The notes under the pieces: model-generated
What the model was told of the DNA's origin: nothing
Databases searched by the model: none
Seen by the model: only the letters and a program-made list of their open reading frames with translations
In this document: one piece after another, positions 27,402-34,579 of the stretch
How positions within the stretch are numbered: position 1 is the stretch's first letter
How the letters are laid out: each line of letters begins with the position of its first letter
Assembly (NCBI RefSeq): GCF_014204525.1
Contig: NZ_JACHLP010000002.1
Span: forward strand, 558,001-622,000
Direction: 5' to 3'
Length of the DNA: 64,000 nucleotides
Source: Roseateles oligotrophus
Lineage (GTDB): Bacteria > Pseudomonadota > Gammaproteobacteria > Burkholderiales > Burkholderiaceae_C
Translations under genes and position numbers: made by a program

Positions 27402-29956
27402 AGGCCGCCTCCCACATTCAAGACCAAGCGCCCGCGTTCGCGGAAATTGGCTTGGTTGGCAAGTTGGGCAATCTCCAGCGCGGCCATGGGCAGCTGGCCC
27501 TGGGCCAGGCTGGTCGCGCTGGGCTGCACCAGGCGCTGGAAGCGTTCGGCCCGCACGGCCGCCACGCCCTCCACGGCCTGGGCGGCGGCGATCACGCGGC
27601 TGAGGTAGACGGTGTCGCCAAAGCTGAAGCGGTCGGGGTGGAAGGCGCCCAGGCTGCCGTCGGGCAGCACGCCGCTGGACAGGGCATTCTGCAAGGCCTC
27701 GTGCACATCGGCGCGGAAGTAGCCGGGCTTGCAACAGATGTGCAAGGTGATGTCCAGGGCCGCATAGCGGGGCTCGCGCAAGGCCAGGTCGTAGCCGGCC
27801 ATGCGGAATCTCTCCAGGTGGCGGCGCAGGCGCAGGGCGAAGTCTTGCGCGTCCTGCGTTGTTTCGCCGTTATGGCCGAGGCGGTCGGCGCTGATCTGCA
27901 CGGTGTGCCAGCTGCCCGTCCAGCGATAGCAGGCGGCCGCGCGCTGCACCTCGGGCAGGCGCTCGGCCGCCGCCGCATAGTCGGCCGCCGTGACGGCACG
28001 CTCCTGGCGCTTGAAGGCCTGCGGGGCGTCGCGCCGGGCGGCTTCCACATCCTCCGGCTCCACGCCGCCGGCAGCGGCCAGGGGGTTGCGCAGGCTCAGG
28101 AAAACGCCGGATGTGGGGCTGACGATATGGGCCAGGGCCTCCGGCCCCACATTGCCGGCCTGGCCATTGCCGACGCGGTAGCGGGCGGCAAACTGCAGGC
28201 CCTCGGCCGGGCGGCGGCCATGGGCGTCGTCGCCAAAGCGCAGGTGGGCGCGGCCGGCGTCGTCCACCTCGACGACGAAGTGCCTGTCATCCGCCGCGCT
28301 GGACAGCAGCTCGCGGCGCGGGCGCCAGTCTTCCTTCGCGGCGGTGGCCGTGGGGCCCTGGCTGCTCAGGCGCAGCTGGGGCAGGGCCTGGCGCGGGTCA
28401 CGCTGCAAGATGGCGCTGGCGGGGTCTAGGCTGCCGGTCAGGGCATACCCATGGGTCAGCGCCAGCTGGGCCAGGCTGGGGCGGTAGCGTGGGGCGATCC
28501 AGGGCGGCTGGGACGTGCTGGCGTCGGTGCAGCCGCAGTCGTTCTCGCTGCGGGCTTGCTGCAAGCGCGGTGCGGGCACAGTGCCCAGGTTCTCGGCGGC
28601 CAGGCTTTGCCCATGGTCGGCCAGCAAGACATTGCCGCGCGCCACACTGATGCGCAGCTCGGGCCGCTCGGCCACCGAGAGGCACAGGGGGAAGGGCAGG
28701 GCATCGGCGGCCAGCCATTCGATCTCGGTCAGCTCCAGCGGCGCGTTCAAGGGCGGCTCGTCAAACAGCTGGCCGCTGGGGTCGGCCGTTAGCGCGACGC
28801 GGCTCAGGCGCACCACCCAGCGCTGGTTGGGGTCGCGGTCCTCGGCGGCGCCGGTGCTGGGGCTCAAGACTTCTTCCAGCAAGAGCAGGTCGCCGGCCTG
28901 CAGCTGGGCCTGGTGGCCGCGCAAAGTGGCGCGGGTGGCGCCTCTGGGCAGGCAGCAGGCGCGCTCGCCCCAGGTGTAGAACAGCAGCTCGTTGAGCCGC
29001 TCATCCAAATGGGCAGCATCCACGGTTTCGAACACCAGGGCGCCGGCCGCCAGGGCTTTGCTCAGATCGGCGCTGGCGGGCGCGATCTCGGTGGGCAGGC
29101 CGGGGCAGCGGCTCAGCAGCGGCGTGGCGGCCGGCAAGATGATGTTTTGCCCCATGACTTGCAGCTGCACAAAGACGCGGGCATTGCAGCCCTCGTGCAA
29201 GGCATAGTCCACCAGCAAGGCGTGGCGGCGCACGGAGATGCGTTGGCGGGCCGTGGCCAGATAGGCCTCATTGGCGATCACGTCCTGGCGGTAGCTGAGC
29301 TGGTCGGCCGCATAGGCCAGCAGCTCCACCAGGGTGATGCCAAGGTCGGCGGCGCTGCGCTCCGTCCAGCCGGGCATGAGCAGGCTGAGGCGGTCCAGCA
29401 TCAGGCGCCGGAAGCCGGCGTAGTCCTTGGCCAGATAGTCGATCACCGGGGCCGCAACGGGCTCGGGCGGGCAGTCGCAGCGCGGGGCGCAGTCAAAGTC
29501 CGAGGGGCATTCCACCTTGAAGGAAAAGGCGATGCTGGACAGGCGCGGGTCGAAGCCGGCCGGGGGCAGGGTGGTGCCGGAGTTGGCGCGCAGGCTCAGG
29601 GTGTAGGTGGAGAAGTCGCCATTGCCCTCGGTGCGTATCACCAGGGTGCGGGCCAGGTCGTCCACGCTATCGACCAAGCCGGGTTCGGCCTGTGGGGGCA
29701 GGGCGTTGGCGGGGGCGCACCAGCGGATGCCCACGCGGGCAATGCGCTCGCCGCCGCTGATGCTGATCTGCTCAGGCGTGAGCGCGGGCGCGGCGCGCAG
29801 CAGGCGCAGGAACAGGGTTTGCTGGCGCGGCGCGCCGGGGGGCGAGGCGAGGTCCAGCACCTCGATGAAGTGGATGGCGTTGACGCCCGGAGCAGCGGCG
29901 CGCAAGACCTCCAGGCGGCGCAGGTCGCAGCAGTGGAAGCGGCGGGGCTTGTTCAT
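27398..29956 (-). CDS. eCIS baseplate wedge protein, J-like (Afp11-type)
   Basis: 852 aa. The N-terminal CxxLRR-type start (RRFHCCDLRR), a Cys-rich linker (DCAPRCDCPP, about 155-165) and then the J-like region: VIDYLAKDYAGFRRLMLDRLS, then SAADLGITLVELLAYAADQLSY, which is the hallmark of 'putative baseplate assembly protein' families. The core motif NPLAAAGGVEPEDVEAARR is near residue 625. A second DCGC cluster is near residue 480. It starts by ATGA overlap with gp25 and is likely the main wedge subunit. Confidence 0.87.
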   Translation of the reverse strand: MNKPRRFHCCDLRRLEVLRAAAPGVNAIHFIEVLDLASPPGAPRQQTLFLRLLRAAPALTPEQISISGGERIARVGIRWCAPANALPPQAEPGLVDSVDDLARTLVIRTEGNGDFSTYTLSLRANSGTTLPPAGFDPRLSSIAFSFKVECPSDFDCAPRCDCPPEPVAAPVIDYLAKDYAGFRRLMLDRLSLLMPGWTERSAADLGITLVELLAYAADQLSYRQDVIANEAYLATARQRISVRRHALLVDYALHEGCNARVFVQLQVMGQNIILPAATPLLSRCPGLPTEIAPASADLSKALAAGALVFETVDAAHLDERLNELLFYTWGERACCLPRGATRATLRGHQAQLQAGDLLLLEEVLSPSTGAAEDRDPNQRWVVRLSRVALTADPSGQLFDEPPLNAPLELTEIEWLAADALPFPLCLSVAERPELRISVARGNVLLADHGQSLAAENLGTVPAPRLQQARSENDCGCTDASTSQPPWIAPRYRPSLAQLALTHGYALTGSLDPASAILQRDPRQALPQLRLSSQGPTATAAKEDWRPRRELLSSAADDRHFVVEVDDAGRAHLRFGDDAHGRRPAEGLQFAARYRVGNGQAGNVGPEALAHIVSPTSGVFLSLRNPLAAAGGVEPEDVEAARRDAPQAFKRQERAVTAADYAAAAERLPEVQRAAACYRWTGSWHTVQISADRLGHNGETTQDAQDFALRLRRHLERFRMAGYDLALREPRYAALDITLHICCKPGYFRADVHEALQNALSSGVLPDGSLGAFHPDRFSFGDTVYLSRVIAAAQAVEGVAAVRAERFQRLVQPSATSLAQGQLPMAALEIAQLANQANFRERGRLVLNVGGGL

Positions 29957-30333
29957 GGGCTGACTCCCGGTGCCTGCAGGCTGGCCGTTTGCAAGCTGCG
30001 GTCACGCAAGAGGCTGTAGCGCACATCGACCTTCAGCGCGCCTTCCTCGTTATGGACCTCCACGCCGTGCACGGCGATCAAATGGGACAGATGCTCTTGC
30101 AGCGCCGCCTGTACCAGGGCCTGGGTGGCGGCGGCCAGGGGGCTGCTATTGGGCTCGAAGAGCAGGGCGGCCAGGCCGCTGCCAAACTCGGGCCGCATCA
30201 CGCGCTCGCCCGGCGCGGTGAACAAGACCTGCTCCATCAGCTCGCGCACATGCTCGGTGGCCGTGGCCTGCGCCGTGCGGCCCCGGCCGTCGAAGTGGTA
30301 GGGGAACTGGATGTTTTGCTGGGGCTGGCTCAT
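29953..30333 (-). CDS. GPW/gp25-family baseplate protein (Afp9-type)
   Basis: 126 aa, the usual size for gp25 of contractile tails. The start is followed by FPYHFDGRGRTAQA, and the hallmark EQVLFTAPGERVMRPEFGSGL (quoted in part: FTAPGERVMRPEFGSG) is the conserved EPR-containing gp25 core, with GERVMRPEFG the key stretch. Gp25 nucleates sheath assembly at the baseplate. It overlaps the next gene by ATGA. Confidence 0.93.
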   Translation of the reverse strand: MSQPQQNIQFPYHFDGRGRTAQATATEHVRELMEQVLFTAPGERVMRPEFGSGLAALLFEPNSSPLAAATQALVQAALQEHLSHLIAVHGVEVHNEEGALKVDVRYSLLRDRSLQTASLQAPGVSP

Positions 30334-30343
30334 GGGCTGATCC

Positions 30344-30661
30344 TCAAGTTGCCAAAACGCGCACTTGCGCCACCAAGGGCAGCATGGGCGTGCCGGTGGG
30401 GATGCAGGTGGAGCTGCCGGCCTGGGTGGCCACCGGCGTGCCGCCGGCCAGCACGCGCAGCGCGCCCGTGAGCCACTGGCCAGTGGCGCAGGGCGGGTTG
30501 GGCGAGCCGGTCAGGGCGCAGCCGGCGATGGCATAGGGGCTGGCCAGCGTGACCACCGGCTGGCCCGAGACCAGCACGCGCGGGAAGGGCGCCAGGGGCT
30601 GGGCCTGGCCGGCGTGGCTGCACAAGACGGTGGCGCCGAGGTGGAGGATGGGGGCGGGCAT
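30344..30661 (-). CDS. PAAR-like spike-tip protein (Afp10-like candidate)
   Basis: 105 aa, rich in Pro, Gly and Val, with four Cys (residues 14, 48, 58 and 85) and His 7 and His 16. Small beta-rich proteins with this make-up and location (after the gpV-like gene, before gp25) are PAAR-type tip proteins that bind metal and sharpen the spike. The classical PAAR repeat is not evident, so this is a position-based call. It starts 9 bp downstream of the spike gene. Confidence 0.55.
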   Translation of the reverse strand: MPAPILHLGATVLCSHAGQAQPLAPFPRVLVSGQPVVTLASPYAIAGCALTGSPNPPCATGQWLTGALRVLAGGTPVATQAGSSTCIPTGTPMLPLVAQVRVLAT

Positions 30662-30670
30662 GGTGGGCTT

Positions 30671-31189
30671 TCAGACAATGGTCAGCGCGCCGAGATTGAT
30701 GTCCACCGTGGGCCCGGTCATATTGATGACGGCGCCCTTGCCGTTGGAGATGAGGATGCCCACATCGCTGACCGAGATCATGGCGCCCGTGCTGGTCTGG
30801 ATCAGGATGCCGCCGCTGGGGCCGGGCACATCGCTGATGACCAGGCCGTTCTTGGCCAGGGTCTGCAAGGTGAAGCCGCTGACGCCCGGCGGCACGATGC
30901 GCGCCAGCACCGGCACCTCGGCCGCCGTGCCCCAGAAGCCGCCCACCCAGACGGGGTAGTCCGGGTCGCCGCGCTCAAACTCCACCCACACGCCCGCGCC
31001 CAGCATGGGCACGGTGAACAGGCCGCTGTTGATGCCGGCGGCAGGCAGACAGGGCAGGGCCCAGGTGCCGGGCACAAAGCCGGCCACATCGGCCACCATC
31101 ACCTGGATGCGGCCGATCTGCATCGGGTCCACGTTATTGACCACGGTGCCGCGGTATTTGCCCAGCAGAGGGCTTTGGCTATCGCTCAT
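30671..31189 (-). CDS. Spike protein, gpV / VgrG C-terminal-type (OB-fold and beta-prism)
   Basis: 172 aa from the ATG at 31189. The in-frame extension to 31312 would translate the inserted repeat and is rejected. The OB-fold pattern (LLGKYRGTVVNNVDPMQIGR, then WALPCLPAAG, then VPMLGAGVWVEFERGDPDYPVWVGGFWG) is the gp5/gpV core. The C-terminal ~70 residues, with repeated short strands (ILIQTSTGAMISV, ILISNGKGAVINM), form the needle prism. With the gpD-like gene it makes one VgrG/Afp8 equivalent split in two. Confidence 0.9.
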   Translation of the reverse strand: MSDSQSPLLGKYRGTVVNNVDPMQIGRIQVMVADVAGFVPGTWALPCLPAAGINSGLFTVPMLGAGVWVEFERGDPDYPVWVGGFWGTAAEVPVLARIVPPGVSGFTLQTLAKNGLVISDVPGPSGGILIQTSTGAMISVSDVGILISNGKGAVINMTGPTVDINLGALTIV

Positions 31190-31209
31190 GAGAGATACGC
31201 CCTCGAAAT

Positions 31210-31291
31210 GCAACCACAGAGGCACAGAGTCACTGAGGAATGCAAGCTGAAGATCTTGTTCATCTCTGTGCCTCCGTGTCTCTGTGGTTGC
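31210..31291. repeat. Inverted repeat of the dispersed CACAGAGGCACAGAG type
   Basis: Left arm GCAACCACAGAG-GCACAGAG (31210-31229) and right arm CTCTGTGCCTCCGTGTCTCTGTGGTTGC-like sequence (31264-31291, given here as its arms) form an imperfect inverted repeat of 82 bp. The right arm carries an 8-nt insertion relative to the left. It lies in the 156-bp gap between the two spike genes. The unit resembles a short repeat I recall as dispersed in many bacterial genomes. Confidence 0.65.
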
Positions 31292-31345
31292 AATTGAATT
31301 GAAATTTCCCATGCGAGGGTGGGACGGAGGTATAGTCCAGCGGGC

Positions 31346-32470
31346 TCATACCGGCACCGTGGGCAGGGTGGAGACCAGGCCGTTGCGGGCCAGCGAGAAG
31401 TTCTGCTTGTAGCTGCCGCGCGCGATCTCGTGGCTGACGCTGCTGACGTAGTACAGCCCGTCAAAAGGCAGGCCGGCGCCGCGTACGCCCACCAGGGCGC
31501 GGGACTTGAGCAGGCGGCCATAACGGCCCACATCCAGGCTGCCGGTGCCGAACACCGAGTCGCTGTGCTGGCCGGCATAGGCCAGGCCGGCCATCAGGGC
31601 GGCGGGGGCGCTGAGGTGGGCCGTGGCCGTGAGCTTCTGGATGCGCGGCGGCAGGGGCGGGACCAGGCCCAGCGGCGGGTTCAGCGGCGTGATGTCGGGG
31701 ATGGGCACGGCGATGGGCAGCTTGCTCGTGCTCTCCTGGAAGAACACGATGGGCATGGACTTGCGCTCGCGGTCGAAGTTGAAGGAGATGTTCTCGACGT
31801 TGTCCAGCGCGTCCATATTCGTCGTTAGCGCTGGCTGGGCCTCGCCGACGCGGATCTCCGGCCCCCAGTAAGCCTTGGAAGTGCCGGGCGTGGGGCCGGG
31901 CTCCAGATAGAAGACATAGCCGGACTCATCGGCCAGGCGCTTGATATAGGCGTAGTCGCTGCCGCGCTGCTGGGGGATTTGCTGGATGGGCAGGGGCGGG
32001 ATGTCGGCCAGGCTGGGGACGACCAGGGGGATGACGCCCAGGGCCGCATACTTGGCCAGGCACAGCAGCACTCTGGCCGAGGGCGGCATGGCGGGGTAGG
32101 GCAGGCCGGGCAGCTCGATCACGTCCATCAGCGCCGACAAATCCTTGCCCTTGACCACCAGGCGCGCCACTCCGCCCTGGCCGGGCTGGGTCTCCACATG
32201 GGTGGTGACGCCGTCGATGATGGACTGGCTGCGCCCGTTGATGGCCACCACCAGCACCACGCGTATCAGCGGCAGGCTGCCGCCGCCGCTGATCAAGAAC
32301 AAGGTGCGCAGCGGCGAGCGCGCCGATAGCTCGAACACCAGCTCAAAGCCCGACTGGCTGGCGCCTGACGCACTTTCTACCTTGGCCTGCACCAGGGCCT
32401 CGACGACCTCGCGCGGCGCCGGCACCGGCACGGGGCCGATGTAGAGCGAGAGCTGGATGCCGGATTGCAT
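31346..32470 (-). CDS. Spike-hub protein, gpD / VgrG N-terminal-type (Afp8-like)
   Basis: 374 aa. The beta-rich hub fold of phage late-control gpD/gp27: SGFELVFELSARSPLRTLFLI at the N-terminus, then QQIPQQRGSDYAYIKRLADESGYVFYLEP (in part RGSDYAYIKRLADESGYVF), which is the conserved hub helix, and a C-terminal VSSVSHEIARGSYKQNFSLARNG, the usual closing motif. It has no gp5/needle region, which is in the next gene. It forms the trimeric hub on which the tube sits. Confidence 0.88.
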   Translation of the reverse strand: MQSGIQLSLYIGPVPVPAPREVVEALVQAKVESASGASQSGFELVFELSARSPLRTLFLISGGGSLPLIRVVLVVAINGRSQSIIDGVTTHVETQPGQGGVARLVVKGKDLSALMDVIELPGLPYPAMPPSARVLLCLAKYAALGVIPLVVPSLADIPPLPIQQIPQQRGSDYAYIKRLADESGYVFYLEPGPTPGTSKAYWGPEIRVGEAQPALTTNMDALDNVENISFNFDRERKSMPIVFFQESTSKLPIAVPIPDITPLNPPLGLVPPLPPRIQKLTATAHLSAPAALMAGLAYAGQHSDSVFGTGSLDVGRYGRLLKSRALVGVRGAGLPFDGLYYVSSVSHEIARGSYKQNFSLARNGLVSTLPTVPV

Positions 32471-32484
32471 GGTGAGTCCCTGAC

Positions 32485-32835
32485 TTAAAAGCCGGGCGGT
32501 AGCGGGATCAGGATATGTGCGCCCAGGGTGAGGGTCAGCTCATGCGGGGCGCTCACGTTGTTGGCGTCCGCCAGGCGCCAGTAAAGCTCGGGCTCGCCCA
32601 GGGTTTGGGCGGCCAGCAGCTCGGGGCGCTCGCCGGCCTGCACGATGTGCTCGGCGGCGATGGCGATATCGCGCCGCTGCGGGATGAAGCGGCGCCTCAC
32701 ATAGGCCTGCGCTTGTACCTCGGGCCCGGCCTGGTAGAGCGCCAGGGCCAGGCCCCGGTAGCGGCTGTTGGCGGCAAAGCTCTCGGCCGGCAGGGCGCCG
32801 GCGTTGATGAGCAGCTGGATGGGGTCGGTTGTCAT
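32485..32835 (-). CDS. LysM / gpX-like tail adaptor
   Basis: 116 aa from the ATG at 32835. A start at 32862 would overlap the upstream gene, and the ATG at 32835 lies 13 bp after its stop. The C-terminal half (AEHIVQAGERPELLAAQTLG to ILIPLPPGF) has the LysM-like fold of P2 gpX, with ANN and the terminal IPLPP. In Afp7 this unit is fused to the CIS tube domain; here it is a separate gene. The N-terminal half (RYRGLALALYQ) is of unknown role. Confidence 0.75.
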   Translation of the reverse strand: MTTDPIQLLINAGALPAESFAANSRYRGLALALYQAGPEVQAQAYVRRRFIPQRRDIAIAAEHIVQAGERPELLAAQTLGEPELYWRLADANNVSAPHELTLTLGAHILIPLPPGF

Positions 32836-32848
32836 GATGTTGTTCGAT

Positions 32849-33508
32849 TCAGAACAAGCCATTCAAGCCCAGCGTGCTCAGGCTGGCGTTGGTGGCTTGG
32901 GCGGCCAGGGCCTCGCGCCCGCGCAGATGGCTGATGAAGAGGCTGGCGCCTTTTTGCGCGAAGCCCAGGTCATCGCTGCTGAGCACGCGCAGGCCCAAGG
33001 AGACCTTGGCGCGCAAGGGGTTCAGACCGGGGTCGAAGGCCTGCTCGATGATGGAAAACTCGCTCACCCGCACCGGCACCACCCGGCTCTTGCTCCAGAC
33101 GAAGAGCACGAGCGGCGCCTCGGGCGGCAAGATCTCCAGCATGCCCTGGGCGCTCTGGGCCGCCAGGCTCACCAGCTGATCTACCGAGGGGTTGATGAGC
33201 GACTCCAGCAGGGCCAGCTGGGGTGCGATGCCATGGGCCACGGTGCTGGCATGGGCCTCGGGAGTCTCCAAATGGTCGGTGGCGTCGATCTCGGCATCAA
33301 GCCTGAAGGTCTCGATGGCCGGGCCTTTGAGCCGGTAGGGCTGGGCGCGGCCGCTGCTGGCATCGCCGCCGCTGCCCTGCACCTGGTAGCTGCGCGTCAA
33401 GGTGTCGGGGTTGTATTGCAGGGCGATGCTGCGGCTCACGCCGCTGCCATTGGGCGTCAGCACGACGAGGCCGCCTTTGAGCAGCTTGGGGCTGTTGGCG
33501 AGGCTCAT
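32849..33508 (-). CDS. CIS tube-type adaptor protein (Afp7 N-terminal-like)
   Basis: 219 aa from the ATG at 33508, which overlaps the stop of the upstream small gene by ATGA. A longer frame is rejected because it would overlap that gene. The early segment VLTPNGSGVSRSIALQYNPDTLTRSYQ matches the CIS_tube N-terminal family, with the key pattern YNPDTLTRSY. The rest is a beta-rich tube-like fold (LVLFVWSKSRVVPVRV; FSIIEQAFDPGLNPLRAKVSLGL). It probably joins the tube to the spike hub. Confidence 0.83.
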   Translation of the reverse strand: MSLANSPKLLKGGLVVLTPNGSGVSRSIALQYNPDTLTRSYQVQGSGGDASSGRAQPYRLKGPAIETFRLDAEIDATDHLETPEAHASTVAHGIAPQLALLESLINPSVDQLVSLAAQSAQGMLEILPPEAPLVLFVWSKSRVVPVRVSEFSIIEQAFDPGLNPLRAKVSLGLRVLSSDDLGFAQKGASLFISHLRGREALAAQATNASLSTLGLNGLF

Positions 33509-33711
33509 GGCTGCTCGCCTTCTTGAATGACATAACGCCCATCCCGCAGCGCCACGCGCTGGCCCAGCGCGGCCAACTCCGCAATCAAGGCCTGGATGCG
33601 GCTGCCCACCTCGCCGGTATCGGCCAGGGGGTCTTGGCCCGGCGGCGCCTCGCGCTGCGCCGCCCATTCATTGAGCGAGCGCAGCAGGCGCTGGATGTGA
33701 GCGCTGTTCAT
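33505..33711 (-). CDS. Small eCIS protein, Afp6-sized
   Basis: 68 aa. Mostly helical and Ala/Glu/Leu-rich (RIQALIAELAALGQRVAL), with an acidic Pro-rich middle, and no domain that I recognise. It overlaps both neighbours by ATGA (33708-33711 and 33505-33508). Afp6 in the Afp/PVC systems is of similar length and sits just before Afp7, as this does, so position rather than sequence suggests the match. Confidence 0.55.
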   Translation of the reverse strand: MNSAHIQRLLRSLNEWAAQREAPPGQDPLADTGEVGSRIQALIAELAALGQRVALRDGRYVIQEGEQP

Positions 33712-34373
33712 AGCACCGGGTGGGAGAGGGCGCCGGTGGTGGCGTCGGCCAGCACCGAGTACTGCCAGGGCAGCTCGCTGATGGGGGCGGCCGCCAGCGT
33801 GCCCGTGGTGGTGGTGGGCACATCGGCCGTGCGGTAGAGGCCGATGTGGAACTTGACCTTGGCTTCGTCGCCCTTGGCAAAGCTGTGGCCGGGTGGGCCG
33901 GGGTCGTCGGTGGCGCTGAATCCTCCGGACTCGGCCGTGTAATTGCGGCGCTGGCTGGCGTCGCTCCAGTAAATGGGGTCGGCGTCCACCGAGTCCACCT
34001 GCTCGCTGGCGAAGTTGAAGGGGACAACGCTGCCATACATGCGCACATTGTGGAAAGTGCCGTCGGCCTTCTTCATATGGCCTTGCAGCTTGTTGACCAG
34101 GCAGTAGTCGGCGGCGGTCAGGCTGCTGGGCACAGTGACGTTGAACTTGATCAGCTTGTTGGAGACATTGCCGCTGTCGGTATAGCTATCGCCCGACAGG
34201 CTCAGGCTGGGCGTGGCCGGCGGCGCGGCCGGGCCGGGGGCGGGGCCGGGCGCTGGGGCAGGGGTTGGTCCATCGGCCACGGCCTTGCGGCCGCCGCTGC
34301 TGTCGGAGCGGGCCAGGCCGCTGTTGCTGCTCTTGGCGGGGCCGGGGGCTTGGAGTTGGGTGTGGATTTTCAT
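33708..34373 (-). CDS. Unrecognised eCIS-linked protein (candidate cargo)
   Basis: 221 aa from the ATG at 34373 (MKIHTQLQAPG). A longer in-frame start is rejected as it would run through the two upstream genes. Residues 1-60 are a low-complexity Ala/Pro/Gly/Ser linker (APAPGPAPGPAAPP). Residues ~65-221 form an apparently single globular beta-rich domain (SLSLSGDSYTDSGNVSNKL, then FNFASEQVDSVDADPIYWSD, then VKFHIGLYRTADVPTTTT). I do not recognise it. A flexible N-terminus plus compact domain next to the ATPase fits a cargo or lumen-loaded protein, but this is inference. Confidence 0.5.
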   Translation of the reverse strand: MKIHTQLQAPGPAKSSNSGLARSDSSGGRKAVADGPTPAPAPGPAPGPAAPPATPSLSLSGDSYTDSGNVSNKLIKFNVTVPSSLTAADYCLVNKLQGHMKKADGTFHNVRMYGSVVPFNFASEQVDSVDADPIYWSDASQRRNYTAESGGFSATDDPGPPGHSFAKGDEAKVKFHIGLYRTADVPTTTTGTLAAAPISELPWQYSVLADATTGALSHPVL

Positions 34374-34579
34374 GCTGAGCCTCCTGGGTCGGCGGCGAAG
34401 GCGCGCTGGACTGCTAACGCAATCGCTGCGCGGGCTTCGGCCTGGGTGTCCGGCGCGGCGGCAATGCGCGGCGCGGCGCGCTGCACTTCCTGCTCTATGC
34501 AGTCCCGCAGCCGGGTCTGGAGCTGGGCCCAGTCTTGCGGGCCCCAGCTTTCGGGCAGTTCGATCTGGAGTTTCATCAT
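34370..34579 (-). CDS. Small eCIS-linked protein between ATPase and candidate cargo
   Basis: 69 aa from the ATG at 34579, which overlaps the ATPase stop (TGATG). GTG 34582 and ATG 34576 are alternative starts. Helical, with a run of Arg/Glu and Ala (RLRDCIEQEVQRAAPRIAAAP), and a single Cys. It overlaps the next gene by ATGA. No family is recognised. Its place next to the candidate cargo suggests a small chaperone/adaptor, but it could equally be a structural piece. Confidence 0.5.
   Translation of the reverse strand: MMKLQIELPESWGPQDWAQLQTRLRDCIEQEVQRAAPRIAAAPDTQAEARAAIALAVQRAFAADPGGSA

Noticed and set aside
31190-31312. N-terminal extension of the gpV-like spike gene
   Set aside because: It would translate the inverted repeat at 31210-31291; the ATG at 31189 is followed at once by the conserved spike sequence.
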